Source of the DNA: Lentzea flava
GTDB lineage: Bacteria > Actinomycetota > Actinomycetes > Mycobacteriales > Pseudonocardiaceae
Assembly: GCF_014648475.1 (NCBI RefSeq)
Contig: NZ_BMRE01000017.1
Location: forward strand, 82,321-146,320
Direction: 5' to 3'
Length of the DNA: 64,000 nucleotides
Part shown: one piece after another, positions 1-8,572 of the stretch
How the letters are laid out: every line of letters starts with the position of its first letter
Position numbering within the stretch: the stretch's first letter is position 1
Notes under the pieces: generated by a model
Seen by the model: only the letters and a program-made list of their open reading frames with translations
Told to the model about the DNA's origin: nothing
Database searches by the model: none
Position numbers and translations under genes: made by a program

Positions 1-1165
1 GCGGCAGCAGGCCCAGCGGCAGCGAGCGGGCCCGGTGCGTCGGTTTGAGGGCGGTGCGGCTGGTGACCACCACGTGCGTGTTCGGCGTGCGCGGCAGCAA
101 CGGCTCGATCTGGTCGGCGTCGGTCGCGTTGTCCAGCACCATCAGCACCCGCTTGTCCGCGAGCGTGTCCCGCAGCAACGCCGACTGCCCGGCCAGGTCG
201 TGCGGCACCTTCGCCCGCGGCACGTCCAGCGCCGACAGGAACCGCAGCAGCGCGTCACCGGGACTCAACGCCGCACCGGACGGGCCGAAGCCGTGCAGGT
301 TCACGTACAGCTGGCCGTCCGGGAACCGTTCGGCCACCCGGTGCGCCCAGTGCACGGCGAGCGAGGTCTTGCCGACCCCGCCGGTGCCGGTGATCACGAC
401 GACGCCGTTCGGCGCCTGGTCGAGTTCGGCGAGCTCCAGCGCCCTGCCGGTGAACGGCTTGGGCGGCGCGGGCAGCTGCCGCGGCGCCGACGCGGTCTGC
501 AGCCGCCGGTGCAGGGTGGTGAGCTGCCGGGACGGCTCGGCGCCCAGCTCGGTCGCGAGACGGGCCTTGAGCAGCTCGAAGTGCCTGATGCCCGCGGAGG
601 TGCGACCGCTGCCGTGCAACGCCTCGATCAGCTGAGCGGCGATCCGCTCGTCCAGCGGGCGTTCGGCGGCGAGCGCCTGCAGCTCCGGCACCAGCAGCGC
701 GTGCTCGCCGTCGTTCAGCCGCTGGTCGACGTGGTCGAGACGGGCCGCCAGCAGCTCGCCGGCGAAGCCCTGCCGCAGCTGCCGCGCCCACGGCGTGTCC
801 AGTGTGGACAGCAGCTCCCGGCCGGCGAGCGCGAGGGCCTCGGCGGTCCTGCCGGTGCGCACGAGGTGGCGGAACAGGTGCAGGTCGATCTCCAGGGGGT
901 CGGCCCGCACCACGTACCCGCCGGCCTCGCGCTCGATCAGGCCGGGCAACGTCTGCCGCAACCGGGTCAGCCAGGTCTGCATCATCGCGCGGGCACGAGG
1001 CGGCGGCGCGTCACCCAGGACGCGTTCGACCAGCTCGTCGGCGCCGACGACCCGTCCGGCGTCGACGAGCAGCACACCGAGGAGGGCGCCCGGCCGCGTC
1101 GGACCGAACTCGGTCGCGCGGCCGTCCACCCACGCCGAGACCCCGCCGAAGACCGTGAAGCGCAC
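1..1165 (-). CDS. SARP/AfsR-family transcriptional regulator, 3' end outside window
   Basis: Minus-strand frame that reads out of the window, about 388 residues visible. It starts MRFTVFGGVSAW at a GTG; a second in-frame GTG lies at 1174. The N-terminal ~95 residues look like an OmpR-type winged helix. A bacterial transcriptional activation domain follows (LARTGRTAEALALAGREL region), then an NB-ARC NTPase with the P-loop GTGGVGKTS near residue 270 and a VVVTSR sensor segment near the window edge. Proteins of this architecture are usually pathway-specific or global activators of secondary metabolism that bind direct repeats at promoters. The C-terminal part, often TPR repeats, is not visible. 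Divergent from the PP2C gene, with a 180-bp intergenic region between. Confidence 0.85.
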   Translation of the reverse strand, partial: MRFTVFGGVSAWVDGRATEFGPTRPGALLGVLLVDAGRVVGADELVERVLGDAPPPRARAMMQTWLTRLRQTLPGLIEREAGGYVVRADPLEIDLHLFRHLVRTGRTAEALALAGRELLSTLDTPWARQLRQGFAGELLAARLDHVDQRLNDGEHALLVPELQALAAERPLDERIAAQLIEALHGSGRTSAGIRHFELLKARLATELGAEPSRQLTTLHRRLQTASAPRQLPAPPKPFTGRALELAELDQAPNGVVVITGTGGVGKTSLAVHWAHRVAERFPDGQLYVNLHGFGPSGAALSPGDALLRFLSALDVPRAKVPHDLAGQSALLRDTLADKRVLMVLDNATDADQIEPLLPRTPNTHVVVTSRTALKPTHRARSLPLGLLP

Positions 1166-1345
1166 GATGATCACCGTAGTCGGGCCCGTTCGGGGTGCGC
1201 GACACCAGCACAAGAGAAAAAGCTCTCGCAGTTGGCGGTGCTGTGCGGACCCGTTTCGCCGGGCGGCGAAGTTCTAGAGCAATTCTCAGGGTGCTGACAG
1301 CAGACTCCCAGACAGGCGCGGCTTGATGGAGTCAGGGAGGTCGCC
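1166..1345. promoter_or_regulatory. Divergent intergenic region between SARP and PP2C genes
   Basis: 180 bp without a gene. It should carry the promoters of both flanking genes. The only clear element is a GGGAGG ribosome binding site a few bases before the ATG at 1346. I see no convincing repeat or operator. Confidence 0.4.
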
Positions 1346-1993
1346 ATGCTGATCGATCGCACCATGCCACTCGGTACCGCTCTGACAGTCACGTACGCCT
1401 CGGACCGTGGACCGCGCACGCACAACGCCGACGCGTACGCCACCAACGGCCGTCGCACCTTCGTCGTGGCGGACGGGGTGGGCGACTCCGCGGCGGCCGT
1501 CGAGGCCGCGCACGCCGCCGCTGGGGCCGCGGCGCTGCTCACCGACCCGGTCGCCGCGATCCTGGCCGCCAGGGACGCGCTCCAGGTGCACAGCGGGGAC
1601 GCCGTGATCGTGGTCGCCGTGGCCAGGCCGGACGGGGGCTTCGACGTCGCGTGGGCCGGCGATGCCCGTGCGTACGCCTCCGACGGCGAGGACCTGGTGC
1701 AGCTCACGACGGACCACACGGTGGCCGAGTACTTCCGCGAGCGCGGGCTCGTGCCGGAGCGGCGGATGGAGCACGTCGTCACGAACACGGTCCGGCACGC
1801 CACCGCCGGGAACATCGGGCGGGCGGCGACGCGCGCCACGCGGCTCGTGCTCGCGTCCGACGGCGTCTACGGGCCCCTGGGGCACGGCGGGATCGAGGCG
1901 ATCATGGCCGGGCACGCGTCGGCAGAACGGCTCGTGCGAGCCGCGTTGTACGCGGGCGGCACCGACAACGCCACCGCGCTGGTCGTCAGCTAA
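1346..1993 (+). CDS. PP2C-like serine/threonine phosphatase
   Basis: 215 aa, ATG preceded by GGGAGG. It resembles a compact PP2C (PPM) phosphatase domain: SDRGPRTHNADAY near the N-terminus matches the R..NeD metal motif with Ala where Glu is usual (NAD). VVADGVGD is the DG.GG-type metal motif, AWAGDARAY is the third conserved block, and GTDNATALVV near the C-terminus is the last aspartate motif (DN). Metal-binding aspartates are therefore mostly present. Expected to remove phosphate from Ser/Thr of a cytoplasmic partner, often opposing PASTA or similar kinases. No kinase is adjacent, so the partner is unknown. Overlaps the Ku gene tail-to-tail by 4 bp. Confidence 0.85.
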   Translation: MLIDRTMPLGTALTVTYASDRGPRTHNADAYATNGRRTFVVADGVGDSAAAVEAAHAAAGAAALLTDPVAAILAARDALQVHSGDAVIVVAVARPDGGFDVAWAGDARAYASDGEDLVQLTTDHTVAEYFRERGLVPERRMEHVVTNTVRHATAGNIGRAATRATRLVLASDGVYGPLGHGGIEAIMAGHASAERLVRAALYAGGTDNATALVVS

Positions 1994-2802
1994 CCGGCCT
2001 TCTTCTTGGCGCCGCTCCGCTTCTTCTTGCTCGCCTCGACACTGCGTTGCAACGCCTCCATGAGGTCCACGACGCCCGTGGCCTCGGGAGGCTCGGCCTC
2101 GACGACGATCTCGCGGCCCTTGCGCTTGTCCGCGATCAGCTTCTCGACGCGCTCGGTGTAGGTGTCGCGGTAGTCCTTCGGCCGCCAGTCGTCGGCCATC
2201 GACTCGACCAGCGAGATCGCCATGTCGAGCTCCTTGCCGCGGGGCGCCCGTCCCTCCGGCGTCACGTCCAGCACGTCCTGCGGGCTGCGGATCTCGTCGG
2301 CGAAGAACAGCGTGTGCACGGCGAGGATCCCGTTGTCCTCCTTCAGCGCGGTGAGGTACTGCTTGCCGCGCATGACGAACATCGCGATGCCCGCCCGGTT
2401 CGTCTTCTTCATCGCCTGCGCCAGCAACAGGTACGGGCGCGAGAACTCGGGCTTGGCCGGGCCGAGCCAGTACGTCTTCTGGAAGAACACCGGGTCGATC
2501 TCGTCCAGGTCGACGAACGCCTCGATGTCGAGCGTCCGCGAGCGGCCGGGAGCGATGTCCTCCAGCTCCTCAGGCTCCACGATGACGTACTCGCCGTTGT
2601 CGACCTCGTGGCCCTTCACGATCTTGTCGTAGGGCACCTCGCGGCCGGTGCGCTCGTTGACGCGCTTGTACCGGATGCGGTCGGACGTGCCGCGCTGGAA
2701 CTGGTTGAAGTGCACCGTGTGGTCCTCGGTGGCGCTGTACAGCTCCACCGGGATGCTGACCAGCCCGAAACTGATCGACCCGCTCCAGATCGCCCGTGCC
2801 AT
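1990..2802 (-). CDS. ku: Non-homologous end-joining protein Ku
   Basis: 270 aa, typical bacterial Ku length. It starts MARAIWSGSISFGLVSIPVE, the hallmark Ku N-terminus, which fixes the ATG at 2802 even though the frame stays open much further upstream. The core includes the RYKRVNERTGREVPYDKIVKG segment and the conserved KPYLLLAQAM/GIAMFVMRGK block. The C-terminus is a short lysine-rich tail (KKKRSGAKKKAG), known in this family to promote DNA binding and bridging. Ku forms a ring-shaped homodimer on double-strand ends and recruits LigD. No ligD is in the window. No PafBC-type promoter is visible upstream, unlike the WGR block. Confidence 0.97.
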   Translation of the reverse strand: MARAIWSGSISFGLVSIPVELYSATEDHTVHFNQFQRGTSDRIRYKRVNERTGREVPYDKIVKGHEVDNGEYVIVEPEELEDIAPGRSRTLDIEAFVDLDEIDPVFFQKTYWLGPAKPEFSRPYLLLAQAMKKTNRAGIAMFVMRGKQYLTALKEDNGILAVHTLFFADEIRSPQDVLDVTPEGRAPRGKELDMAISLVESMADDWRPKDYRDTYTERVEKLIADKRKGREIVVEAEPPEATGVVDLMEALQRSVEASKKKRSGAKKKAG

Positions 2803-2922
2803 GCGGGCCGAGTACCCGCTTCCGGCCACGTCGAACCACGCGTTGACTGTTGACCGCGTGCAACCTCCCCTGCGCGCCGCGTGTTTCCAGTTGGTGATCG
2901 ACAACCCTGAGGGAGGACGTGA

Positions 2923-3276
2923 ATGAGGTTCGTACTGGGGAGCCTGCTCGCCGCGCTCGCGCTCGTGGCGGGAACCGGTGTGGCGCAGGCGGATCCGCCG
3001 AAGCCGCCGTACCCGATCGTGACGACGTGGGCTGACGCCGAAGTCCGCACGTGCGAGGCGTTGTCGTGTCCGGTGGACCACGTGATCCCCGCCGGCACGA
3101 GCAGCATCGGCATCTGCTGGACCCGTGGGCAGACCGTCTACGACCACGGCATCTACAACAACATCTGGATCATGGTGAGCATGAACAGCGGTGGCCGCTA
3201 CCTGGCCAGCGCGATCTACTTCAGGGGCGACGAGCGGGCGAACCTGCCGTACGAGAACGACTGCGGGCCCTACTGA
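2923..3276 (+). CDS. Small secreted protein of unknown function
   Basis: 117 aa with a clear Sec signal peptide: MRFVLGSLLAALALVAGTG, cleavage probably after AQA at residue 23. The mature part is about 94 residues with four cysteines (CEALSC, GICW, NDCGPY), consistent with two disulfides, and a pattern resembling bacterial SH3-like secreted domains (VRTCEALSC ... GTSSIGICWTRGQTVYDHGIYNNIWIMV). A strong GAGGGAGG ribosome binding site precedes the ATG. Role not known. Small secreted SH3-like proteins in actinomycetes are thought to bind cell wall or peptides. Confidence 0.8.
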   Translation: MRFVLGSLLAALALVAGTGVAQADPPKPPYPIVTTWADAEVRTCEALSCPVDHVIPAGTSSIGICWTRGQTVYDHGIYNNIWIMVSMNSGGRYLASAIYFRGDERANLPYENDCGPY

Positions 3277-3313
3277 CGAGCGCTGTGACCGCAAGCGGCT
3301 ACGGTCTTCAGGT

Positions 3314-3835
3314 GTGAGAGTGGTGGTGCTGTCCGACACCCACGCGCCGCGGTTCTGGAAGCGGTGCCCTGCCGACGTGGCCTCACACCTGCGGTCCGCC
3401 GATCTCATCCTGCACGGCGGTGACGTCTGCGTCGCCGCCGTGCTGGACGAGCTGGCCCAGTATGCGCCCGTGATCGCGGTGTGCGGCAACAACGACGGGC
3501 CCGACGTGGTGGCGTGGGGCGCGCGGGAGACCGCGGAGTTCGAGATCGAGGGCCTGCCGGTCGCGATGATCCACGACAGCGGCCAGAAGACCGGACGGCT
3601 GGCGCGGATGCGCCGACGCTTCCCCGCTGCCCGTCTTGTCGTCTTCGGACACTCGCACATCCCGTGGGACGAGGAGGAGGACGGGTTCCGGGTGTTCAAC
3701 CCCGGCTCACCCACGGACAAGCGGCGTCAGCCGCACGGCACGATCGGGCTGCTGGACGTTGTGGACGGTGTCCTGCTGGACGCGCGCATACTTCCGGTCG
3801 CCCAGGCGGCGAGCCGAGGTTCCAGGACCTCGTAG
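3314..3835 (+). CDS. YfcE/MJ0936-type metallophosphoesterase
   Basis: 173 aa from a GTG (VRVVVLSDTH). All calcineurin-like phosphoesterase metal motifs are present in order: SDTH near residue 7, GGDV near residue 35, GNND near residue 58, and FGHSH near residue 115, followed by NPGSPTDKRRQ. The compact length and NPGS ending fit the MJ0936/YfcE group, which hydrolyses phosphodiesters with two metal ions. The physiological substrate is unknown. The first SDTH strand begins at residue 4, which supports this GTG rather than an upstream start. The 3' end overlaps the convergent hydrolase gene by 109 bp. Confidence 0.88.
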   Translation: MRVVVLSDTHAPRFWKRCPADVASHLRSADLILHGGDVCVAAVLDELAQYAPVIAVCGNNDGPDVVAWGARETAEFEIEGLPVAMIHDSGQKTGRLARMRRRFPAARLVVFGHSHIPWDEEEDGFRVFNPGSPTDKRRQPHGTIGLLDVVDGVLLDARILPVAQAASRGSRTS

Positions 3836-4521
3836 ACCTGCGGGTCGAAGCCCATGCCCGTGTGCGTGCTGTGCACCTCGACGCACTCCGCGTACGGGTC
3901 CTGGCACAGCTGCCACGGCACGATTCCGTCCATTCGCGAGAAAATCGAGATCGCGGGCACCCGCAACGGTTCCGCGAGCGTCTTCACGTGCTCGTCGAAG
4001 CACGGGCCCCGCATGCAGTCGTCGTCCAGCAACCCGGGAATCCCCGCGGAAGCCAGGCGCGCCAGGAACCTCGCGATGCGCAACACGTTGGGGTGCGCGC
4101 CCATCGGGTCGAGCACGGGGCTGCCCAGCATCACCAGGCCGTGCACCAGATCCGGCCGCCGGGCGGCGGCGAGGCGCGCGAGGCCGCCGCCACGGCTCTG
4201 GCCGAGCAGCACCACCGGACGTCCAGTGCGCTCGGCATGCTTTTCCGTGCTGTGCAGGAGTTTCGCCAGCAGGTCCGCCGTGCAGCCGACGGTGAACCCG
4301 ACTCCCGACCGCGCCGGCAGGTAACCGCGGGCGCGCAGCCACGACGCGGCGGGCGTCAGGCTCGCCTCGCCGGCGCCGAAGCCGGGGACGAGCACGACGC
4401 CGAGACCCTTGCCCTGGCCAGGATCGGCGGTCCGCCACACCGGATGACGCAGCAGCTTCGGCACGTCCCACAACGCCCTGACCACGCTCTCGCGTGCGGC
4501 GGATCGCAACCCGTCGAACAT
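3727..4521 (-). CDS. Alpha/beta hydrolase, lipase-like
   Basis: 264 aa. The region VVLVPGFGAGEASL (oxyanion-side HG-like turn) and VVLLGQSRGGGLARLAA form the strand-nucleophile elbow, with G-Q-S-R-G as G-x-S-x-G and the nucleophile Ser near residue 110. SIFSRMDGIVPW supplies the acidic residue, and THTGMGFDPQVYEVL supplies the catalytic His (GM-type motif). It resembles actinobacterial triacylglycerol lipase/esterase-like hydrolases. No signal peptide, so probably cytoplasmic. The last ~36 codons lie antisense to the 3' end of the phosphoesterase gene; homologs may end earlier, so the tail could be accidental read-on. Substrate unknown. Confidence 0.8.
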   Translation of the reverse strand: MFDGLRSAARESVVRALWDVPKLLRHPVWRTADPGQGKGLGVVLVPGFGAGEASLTPAASWLRARGYLPARSGVGFTVGCTADLLAKLLHSTEKHAERTGRPVVLLGQSRGGGLARLAAARRPDLVHGLVMLGSPVLDPMGAHPNVLRIARFLARLASAGIPGLLDDDCMRGPCFDEHVKTLAEPLRVPAISIFSRMDGIVPWQLCQDPYAECVEVHSTHTGMGFDPQVYEVLEPRLAAWATGSMRASSRTPSTTSSSPIVPCG

Positions 4522-4541
4522 GCCTCTGGGTTGCCTGGGAT

Positions 4542-4712
4542 TCAGGACCTAAACTCCTCGTTCCTGACGAGGAACGCGCCCAGGCCGTGGAAGTCGTTCA
4601 CCGCCTTCGCCCGGCGCAGGTAGTGGCTCTCGTCGCCCGCTTTGGACAGCACGTCGCGGTACCCCTTGCGGGCGACCGGGAGGTTCGCCGCGGAGATCGG
4701 CACACCGTCCAC
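4542..4712 (-). pseudogene. Possible gene remnant or small CDS (56 codons)
   Basis: The minus-strand frame from a GTG at 4712 to TGA reads VDGVPISAANLPVARKGYRD and ends KAVNDFHGLGAFLVRNEEFRS. Its composition looks like real protein sequence rather than a shadow frame, but there is no ribosome binding site and no upstream domain in frame. It sits between the hydrolase and the GH97 gene and may be the 3' stub of a lost gene. I do not recognise the family. Confidence 0.3.
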
Positions 4713-4760
4713 TGTGGAGGGAATTGGTGAGGCCGGCGGCGGGCAGCCCGGCCTCGTTGA

Positions 4761-7319
4761 TCAGCACGTCAGCGCGGCCTCCGCCCAGTCGGCGTGGTCG
4801 AAGTTGCGGCCGTCGCCGCCGTCGGTGACGCGCAGGCTCAGCATCCGGACGTTGGTCACGTCGACGTCGATCGGGATGGCCGCGCCTTTGCCCTTCCGGA
4901 CACCGCTGTCGTAGATCAGCTCGTCGTCGCCGAACACCTGGAACGCCACCGAGCCCGGTTCCCGCGTCTCGTCGTCGAGGCCGATCTTGGCCGTGAACCG
5001 CTCACAGCCCCGGCCGAGGTAGACGGAGATTTCGGAGGGTGCGTGGGTGCCCAGTCCCTTGGTGTAGGTGACACCGCCGATCGAGAGCGTTGTGCCGTCA
5101 CCGCCGGCGTTCTCGCCGTTCGAGCGGTCGCGTTCGACCGGACCCCAGCCGTTGGTCTCGCTCAGGAACGGCAGATCGCTGATGTGCGCGCCGTTCGTGG
5201 GCACCGGCGGTGGCACGAACGCTTTGACCGCCTGCTCGACGTGCACGCCGTCGCCGAACGTGGCGACCACCGGCACGTCCACCAGCCCGACCGGACTCTG
5301 CGCGCCGACCTGGACCTGCCAGCGTCCGCTGATCGACTCGCCGGGTGCGAGCCGTCGGCGCTGCACGGTCGCGCCGGCCACTGCCCAGCCCTCGGGGGCA
5401 GTGGCCGCCAGGACGACGTCGCGGATCTCCTGGTCGCCGTTGGTGAACGTGCCGGTGACCTCGAAGGCCGAGCCCTGCTGAACGTCGACCGGGGTGGCCG
5501 GGGTGACCGTCAGCGTCGTCTTCGGGACCTGCCGGACGGGCCGGTCGCACGTCTGCAGGCCCGGCCGGTGGCGGCAGATGATCGCCGCGAAGCCGCCGTT
5601 GCGCCGCACCGGGACGTCGAGGGTGCCGGTGCCGCGCAGCACCTGACGGTCGCGCACGACGTCGGCCCTGGTCGCCGGGTCGCGGACGGTCTCGACGAGC
5701 CACTGGCCGCCGCCGAGGAAGTCCAGCCGGGCGTGCAGAGTCCGGTCCTGGGTCGCGATGCCACCGACGAACCACCTGTCCCCGTTGCGGCGCGCGACGA
5801 CGGCGTGGGTGTCCGGGTCGCCGTCGAGGAGCCTGGTCTCGTCCCACGCGGTCGGCAGCTGGTCGAGGTAGCGCAACGCCTGCGGATGCCGTTCGTAGGC
5901 CTCGGGCTTGTCGGCGAAGTGCGTCCAGCCCGACTCGTACACGACGGGCAGCGCGGTCTCGTGCGCGATCGTCGCCTCCCTGGTGCCGACTTCCAGCGAC
6001 ACCGGCGTGTAGTCCATCGAGCCCGCGACGTTGCGGGTGAAGAACTGCACGGGGTTGTTGGCGGCGGGCGGGAGGTTCTCGGCGCCGCGCACGCCTTCCA
6101 TCGTGAGCACGTGCGGCCAGGTGCGGGCGAGGCCGTGCGGGATGGTGGAACCGTGGAAGTTGACCATCAGACGCAGGTCCGCCGTCTTCTGGAGAACCGC
6201 GTCGTACCAGCGGTAACGGGCCTGCGAGTCGGACTCCATGAAGTCGAGCTTCACGCCCTTCGCGCCCCACTGCTTGATCCTCGGCAGCACGGTGTCGCGT
6301 TCCTGCGGGGTGTCGAGGTCGCTCCAGCGCAGCCACAGCAGGATCTCCACGCCCCGCGCGCGGGCGTAGCGGATCAGCTCCGGCACCCACTGGGCGCTCC
6401 AGCCCTCGTCGACCAGCGCGTACTCCCAGCCGTGGCGGGCGGCGAAGTCCACGTACTGCTTCTGCCTGGCGAAGTCGCCCGGGCTCGAGTGCTCGCTCAG
6501 CCACGACCACGCGACCTTGCCCGGCTTGATCCAGCTGGTGTCGGTGCGCAGCGCCGGCGTGGCCAGGTCGTCGACGAGCGTGGACGTGCTGACGGTGGCG
6601 AGGTCGCCGACGATCGCGGTGCGCCACGGCGTGGTGCCGGTCGACTCGACCTGCGGATCGGCCAGCACGACCTGGAAGCCGTTGCCAGTCCTGCGCAGCC
6701 TGCTGCCCGCGTACCGGCCGTCCACATCGGACTCGGTGAGCAGTGCGAAGTCGTCGCCCGTCTGGAAGAGCGACGGGTAGCCGAAGTCGCCGGTGGCCGC
6801 GCCCGCGGTCGTGCGGACGCGGTTGTTCTCGTACCAGGCGTTGTAGGGCAGCAGCCACGCCTTGGCGTCGGGGTTCAGGACGAAGCTGGACGCCTCAGAG
6901 GTGACTGTCGCGGCGTTCGGCAGCACGTAGCGGTAGGCGACGCCGTCCGGTGCGGCGCGGACGACCAGGTCGAAGCTGGCGGCGGCGGTGCGGAAGCCGA
7001 ACCTGCTCTCGGTCATCCGGGTGGAGCGCTGCAGCCGTTTGCCGTGGGGCATGTCGTAGCGCTCGATGACAACGCGGTCAGAGCGGCCGGTGAAGGTCAG
7101 GTTCTCGGTCAGGTCGGCGGTGGTCGTCGTGATGCCGACCGGCGCGGGCTGCAGGACGGTTCTGCCCTGCCTCAGCACAGACAGCGTCAGATTTCCGCTG
7201 CCCAAGGCTATCTTGGCGGTGACATGGCCCGGTCCGGTGACGGTCCAGGCGGTCGGTGCGGCGGTGGCGGGCACGGAGGGCAACAGCAGGGCGAGCACGA
7301 TCGCGAGCAGTCGTGACAT
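4761..7319 (-). CDS. Secreted GH97-family alpha-glycosidase with NEW3 and NPCBM domains
   Basis: 852 aa. The ATG at 7319 is preceded by GGGAG; an ATG 33 bases upstream has no such site. Signal peptide about residues 1-20 (MSRLLAIVLALLLPSVPATA). Then the GH97 N-terminal beta-sandwich, and a TIM barrel with KGVKLDFMES near residue 357 (the Asp sits where retaining GH97 enzymes place the nucleophile), TMEGVRGAE near 404, and AHETALPVVYESG near 452 (calcium and active-site glutamates of the family). A NEW3-type beta-sandwich follows at about 610-690, then an NPCBM carbohydrate-binding domain at about 715-850. Predicted to release terminal alpha-galactose or alpha-glucose outside the cell. Mechanism assigned by motif only. 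Confidence 0.9.
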   Translation of the reverse strand: MSRLLAIVLALLLPSVPATAAPTAWTVTGPGHVTAKIALGSGNLTLSVLRQGRTVLQPAPVGITTTTADLTENLTFTGRSDRVVIERYDMPHGKRLQRSTRMTESRFGFRTAAASFDLVVRAAPDGVAYRYVLPNAATVTSEASSFVLNPDAKAWLLPYNAWYENNRVRTTAGAATGDFGYPSLFQTGDDFALLTESDVDGRYAGSRLRRTGNGFQVVLADPQVESTGTTPWRTAIVGDLATVSTSTLVDDLATPALRTDTSWIKPGKVAWSWLSEHSSPGDFARQKQYVDFAARHGWEYALVDEGWSAQWVPELIRYARARGVEILLWLRWSDLDTPQERDTVLPRIKQWGAKGVKLDFMESDSQARYRWYDAVLQKTADLRLMVNFHGSTIPHGLARTWPHVLTMEGVRGAENLPPAANNPVQFFTRNVAGSMDYTPVSLEVGTREATIAHETALPVVYESGWTHFADKPEAYERHPQALRYLDQLPTAWDETRLLDGDPDTHAVVARRNGDRWFVGGIATQDRTLHARLDFLGGGQWLVETVRDPATRADVVRDRQVLRGTGTLDVPVRRNGGFAAIICRHRPGLQTCDRPVRQVPKTTLTVTPATPVDVQQGSAFEVTGTFTNGDQEIRDVVLAATAPEGWAVAGATVQRRRLAPGESISGRWQVQVGAQSPVGLVDVPVVATFGDGVHVEQAVKAFVPPPVPTNGAHISDLPFLSETNGWGPVERDRSNGENAGGDGTTLSIGGVTYTKGLGTHAPSEISVYLGRGCERFTAKIGLDDETREPGSVAFQVFGDDELIYDSGVRKGKGAAIPIDVDVTNVRMLSLRVTDGGDGRNFDHADWAEAALTC

Positions 7320-7452
7320 CGTTGTCAGCTCCCAGGGTGAGACCGCTCTCATCGTGTTGGGGGCGTCCGGCTCCGGTCAAGGGGCTGATCGTTGTCAGTC
7401 GATTTGCGACAGAAGGATCACGTCGAAGCGCGGCACCAGCGTCGCGCGGCCC

Positions 7453-8064
7453 TCACACGGTGACCGCGATCTCCTCGCCCAGCTTGGCTCCGCCGAGCAG
7501 CTCGAGGTCGTCACCGCTCCAGAACCGGCCGGGGTCGTACCAGTTCGGCCGGCGGTGGGGCAGCAGTCCCATCTCCGCGTACGTCACCGCGACGATCTCC
7601 GCGCAGAACGCGCTCTCCAGCGTGGCGTCGGCCTTGTGTCGCAACGGAAGCCGCCCGCGCAGCCAGCGGGAGGCGAGCCGCGCGGTGGACGGGAACGGCG
7701 TGCCGTCGAGCCGGGCCACGGTCTTCAGCGCCGCGTCCTCCATCTCGCGGGTCACCAGGTGGTCGAGCTGCCGCAGCCACGCCCGCTGCTTGTACTTGTC
7801 GTGCCACGTCACCACGGCGTCGCGCAGATCGTGCAGCTGGGCACCGCGCTGATGGGTGCCGGTCCACATGTCCTGAAGCGACCTGCCGAGCTCGGCGTGC
7901 CACATCAGCGGCGGCAGGTCGTCCAGCACGATCGCCATGCCCACGTGGTTGACAGGGCTGTTCGTCATCGCCTGGATCGCCCTGTCCGCGGCGCTGCGGC
8001 CGCGGAACACCCACACGTCACCGGTGCGGGTCATGTCCACGGCTTCGTCCAGGGTTATCGCCAT
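7453..8064 (-). CDS. Permuted papain-like (YiiX/NlpC-P60 type) cysteine hydrolase
   Basis: 203 aa starting MAITLDEAVDMTRTGDVWVFRG. The motif order is His first (SPVNHVGMAIVL, His near residue 40) and Cys later (ESAFCAEIVAVTYAEMG, Cys near residue 166). This is the circularly permuted arrangement of YiiX/YebB-like NlpC/P60 hydrolases. Members hydrolyse amide or thioester bonds of lipids, peptides or cell-wall fragments; the substrate here is unknown. No signal peptide or membrane segment. Its start lies only 19 bp from that of the divergent tiny membrane protein, so the two probably share a promoter region. Confidence 0.8.
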   Translation of the reverse strand: MAITLDEAVDMTRTGDVWVFRGRSAADRAIQAMTNSPVNHVGMAIVLDDLPPLMWHAELGRSLQDMWTGTHQRGAQLHDLRDAVVTWHDKYKQRAWLRQLDHLVTREMEDAALKTVARLDGTPFPSTARLASRWLRGRLPLRHKADATLESAFCAEIVAVTYAEMGLLPHRRPNWYDPGRFWSGDDLELLGGAKLGEEIAVTV

Positions 8065-8083
8065 AGCCCCGTAGCCTAGGCAC
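8065..8083. promoter_or_regulatory. Divergent, probably leaderless promoter pair
   Basis: The 19-bp gap contains TAGCCTAGG. On the plus strand TAGCCT (8072-8077) ends 6 bases before the ATG at 8084, the spacing expected of a -10 box feeding a leaderless transcript. On the minus strand the same bases read TAGGCT, 8 bases before the ATG at 8064. The two -10 elements would overlap, so the genes may compete for polymerase. Confidence 0.4.
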
Positions 8084-8245
8084 ATGAAGCTCTGGAAGGT
8101 GATCGGTCTGGCCGCGTTCGCGGGCGTGGCGGCGAGCGGTGTCGTGGTCGCCCGCAACCAGCGCCGCCGGGCCGCCTACACGCCGGACCAGGTCAGGGAA
8201 CGTCTGCGGGAACGCCACGCCGAGGCGTCGAAGAGCACCGGCTGA
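8084..8245 (+). CDS. Tiny single-pass membrane protein
   Basis: 53 aa. It has a short positively charged start (MKLWKV), one hydrophobic segment (IGLAAFAGVAASGVVVA) and a basic cytoplasmic tail (RNQRRRAAYTPDQVRERLRERHAEA). Similar short proteins with a TM plus an R/E-rich helix are common next to housekeeping genes in actinomycetes, with no known function. There is no ribosome binding site; the ATG is probably at the 5' end of a leaderless mRNA. Confidence 0.7.
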   Translation: MKLWKVIGLAAFAGVAASGVVVARNQRRRAAYTPDQVRERLRERHAEASKSTG

Positions 8246-8440
8246 GCGCCGCGGGATCGGCCCCTCGTGGTGAGCCCCGGCGGTTCGTAGCATCGGTCGG
8301 CGGGTTCGTTCCCGTGCTGTGGAAGGAGGATTCGCGGCCACCGCCGCTCGCCGGGCCGATGAGGATCCCGCTGCAGTGGACCAGCGGGGTTGGGCATCCT
8401 CGTCGCGCTCGATCCGACCGGGCGGCGGCCGGCCGCAGGC
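8246..8440. other. Non-coding stretch before the remnant genes
   Basis: 195 bp in which I see no supported gene, repeat or RNA structure. It follows the tiny membrane protein and precedes the stop codon of the MFS remnant. It may be further decayed material from the same deletion. Confidence 0.3.
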
Positions 8441-8572
8441 CTACCGGCTGACGACCACCTCGCGCCGGTCCGGGATGAGCCGGAAGGCCACGAAAGACGC
8501 CACCACGAGCAGTCCGGCCGCCACCAGCGCCGTGCCCAGCACGGCTTCGGTGAACGTGCCCGCACGGGCCCG
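8441..8572 (-). pseudogene. Remnant: C-terminal end of an MFS-type transporter
   Basis: The minus-strand frame ends FRLIPDRREVVVSR before a TAG at 8441-8443. It is preceded by a single hydrophobic helix (AVLGTALVAAGLLVVASFVAF) typical of the last transmembrane segment of a drug-type MFS exporter. Nothing upstream in frame continues the transporter: at about 8572 the sequence passes directly into TetR coding sequence of the opposite strand. About 40 residues remain of a protein normally over 400 long. Confidence 0.6.

Noticed and set aside
2803..2922. PafBC-type promoter before Ku
   Set aside because: TTGTCGATC occurs on the minus strand, but the bases at the -10 position (GAAACA) do not fit TAnnnT.
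4794..7316. 840-codon plus-strand open frame opposite the GH97 gene
   Set aside because: Arg/Val/Gly-rich composition without domains; the minus strand carries signal peptide, catalytic motifs and two accessory domains.
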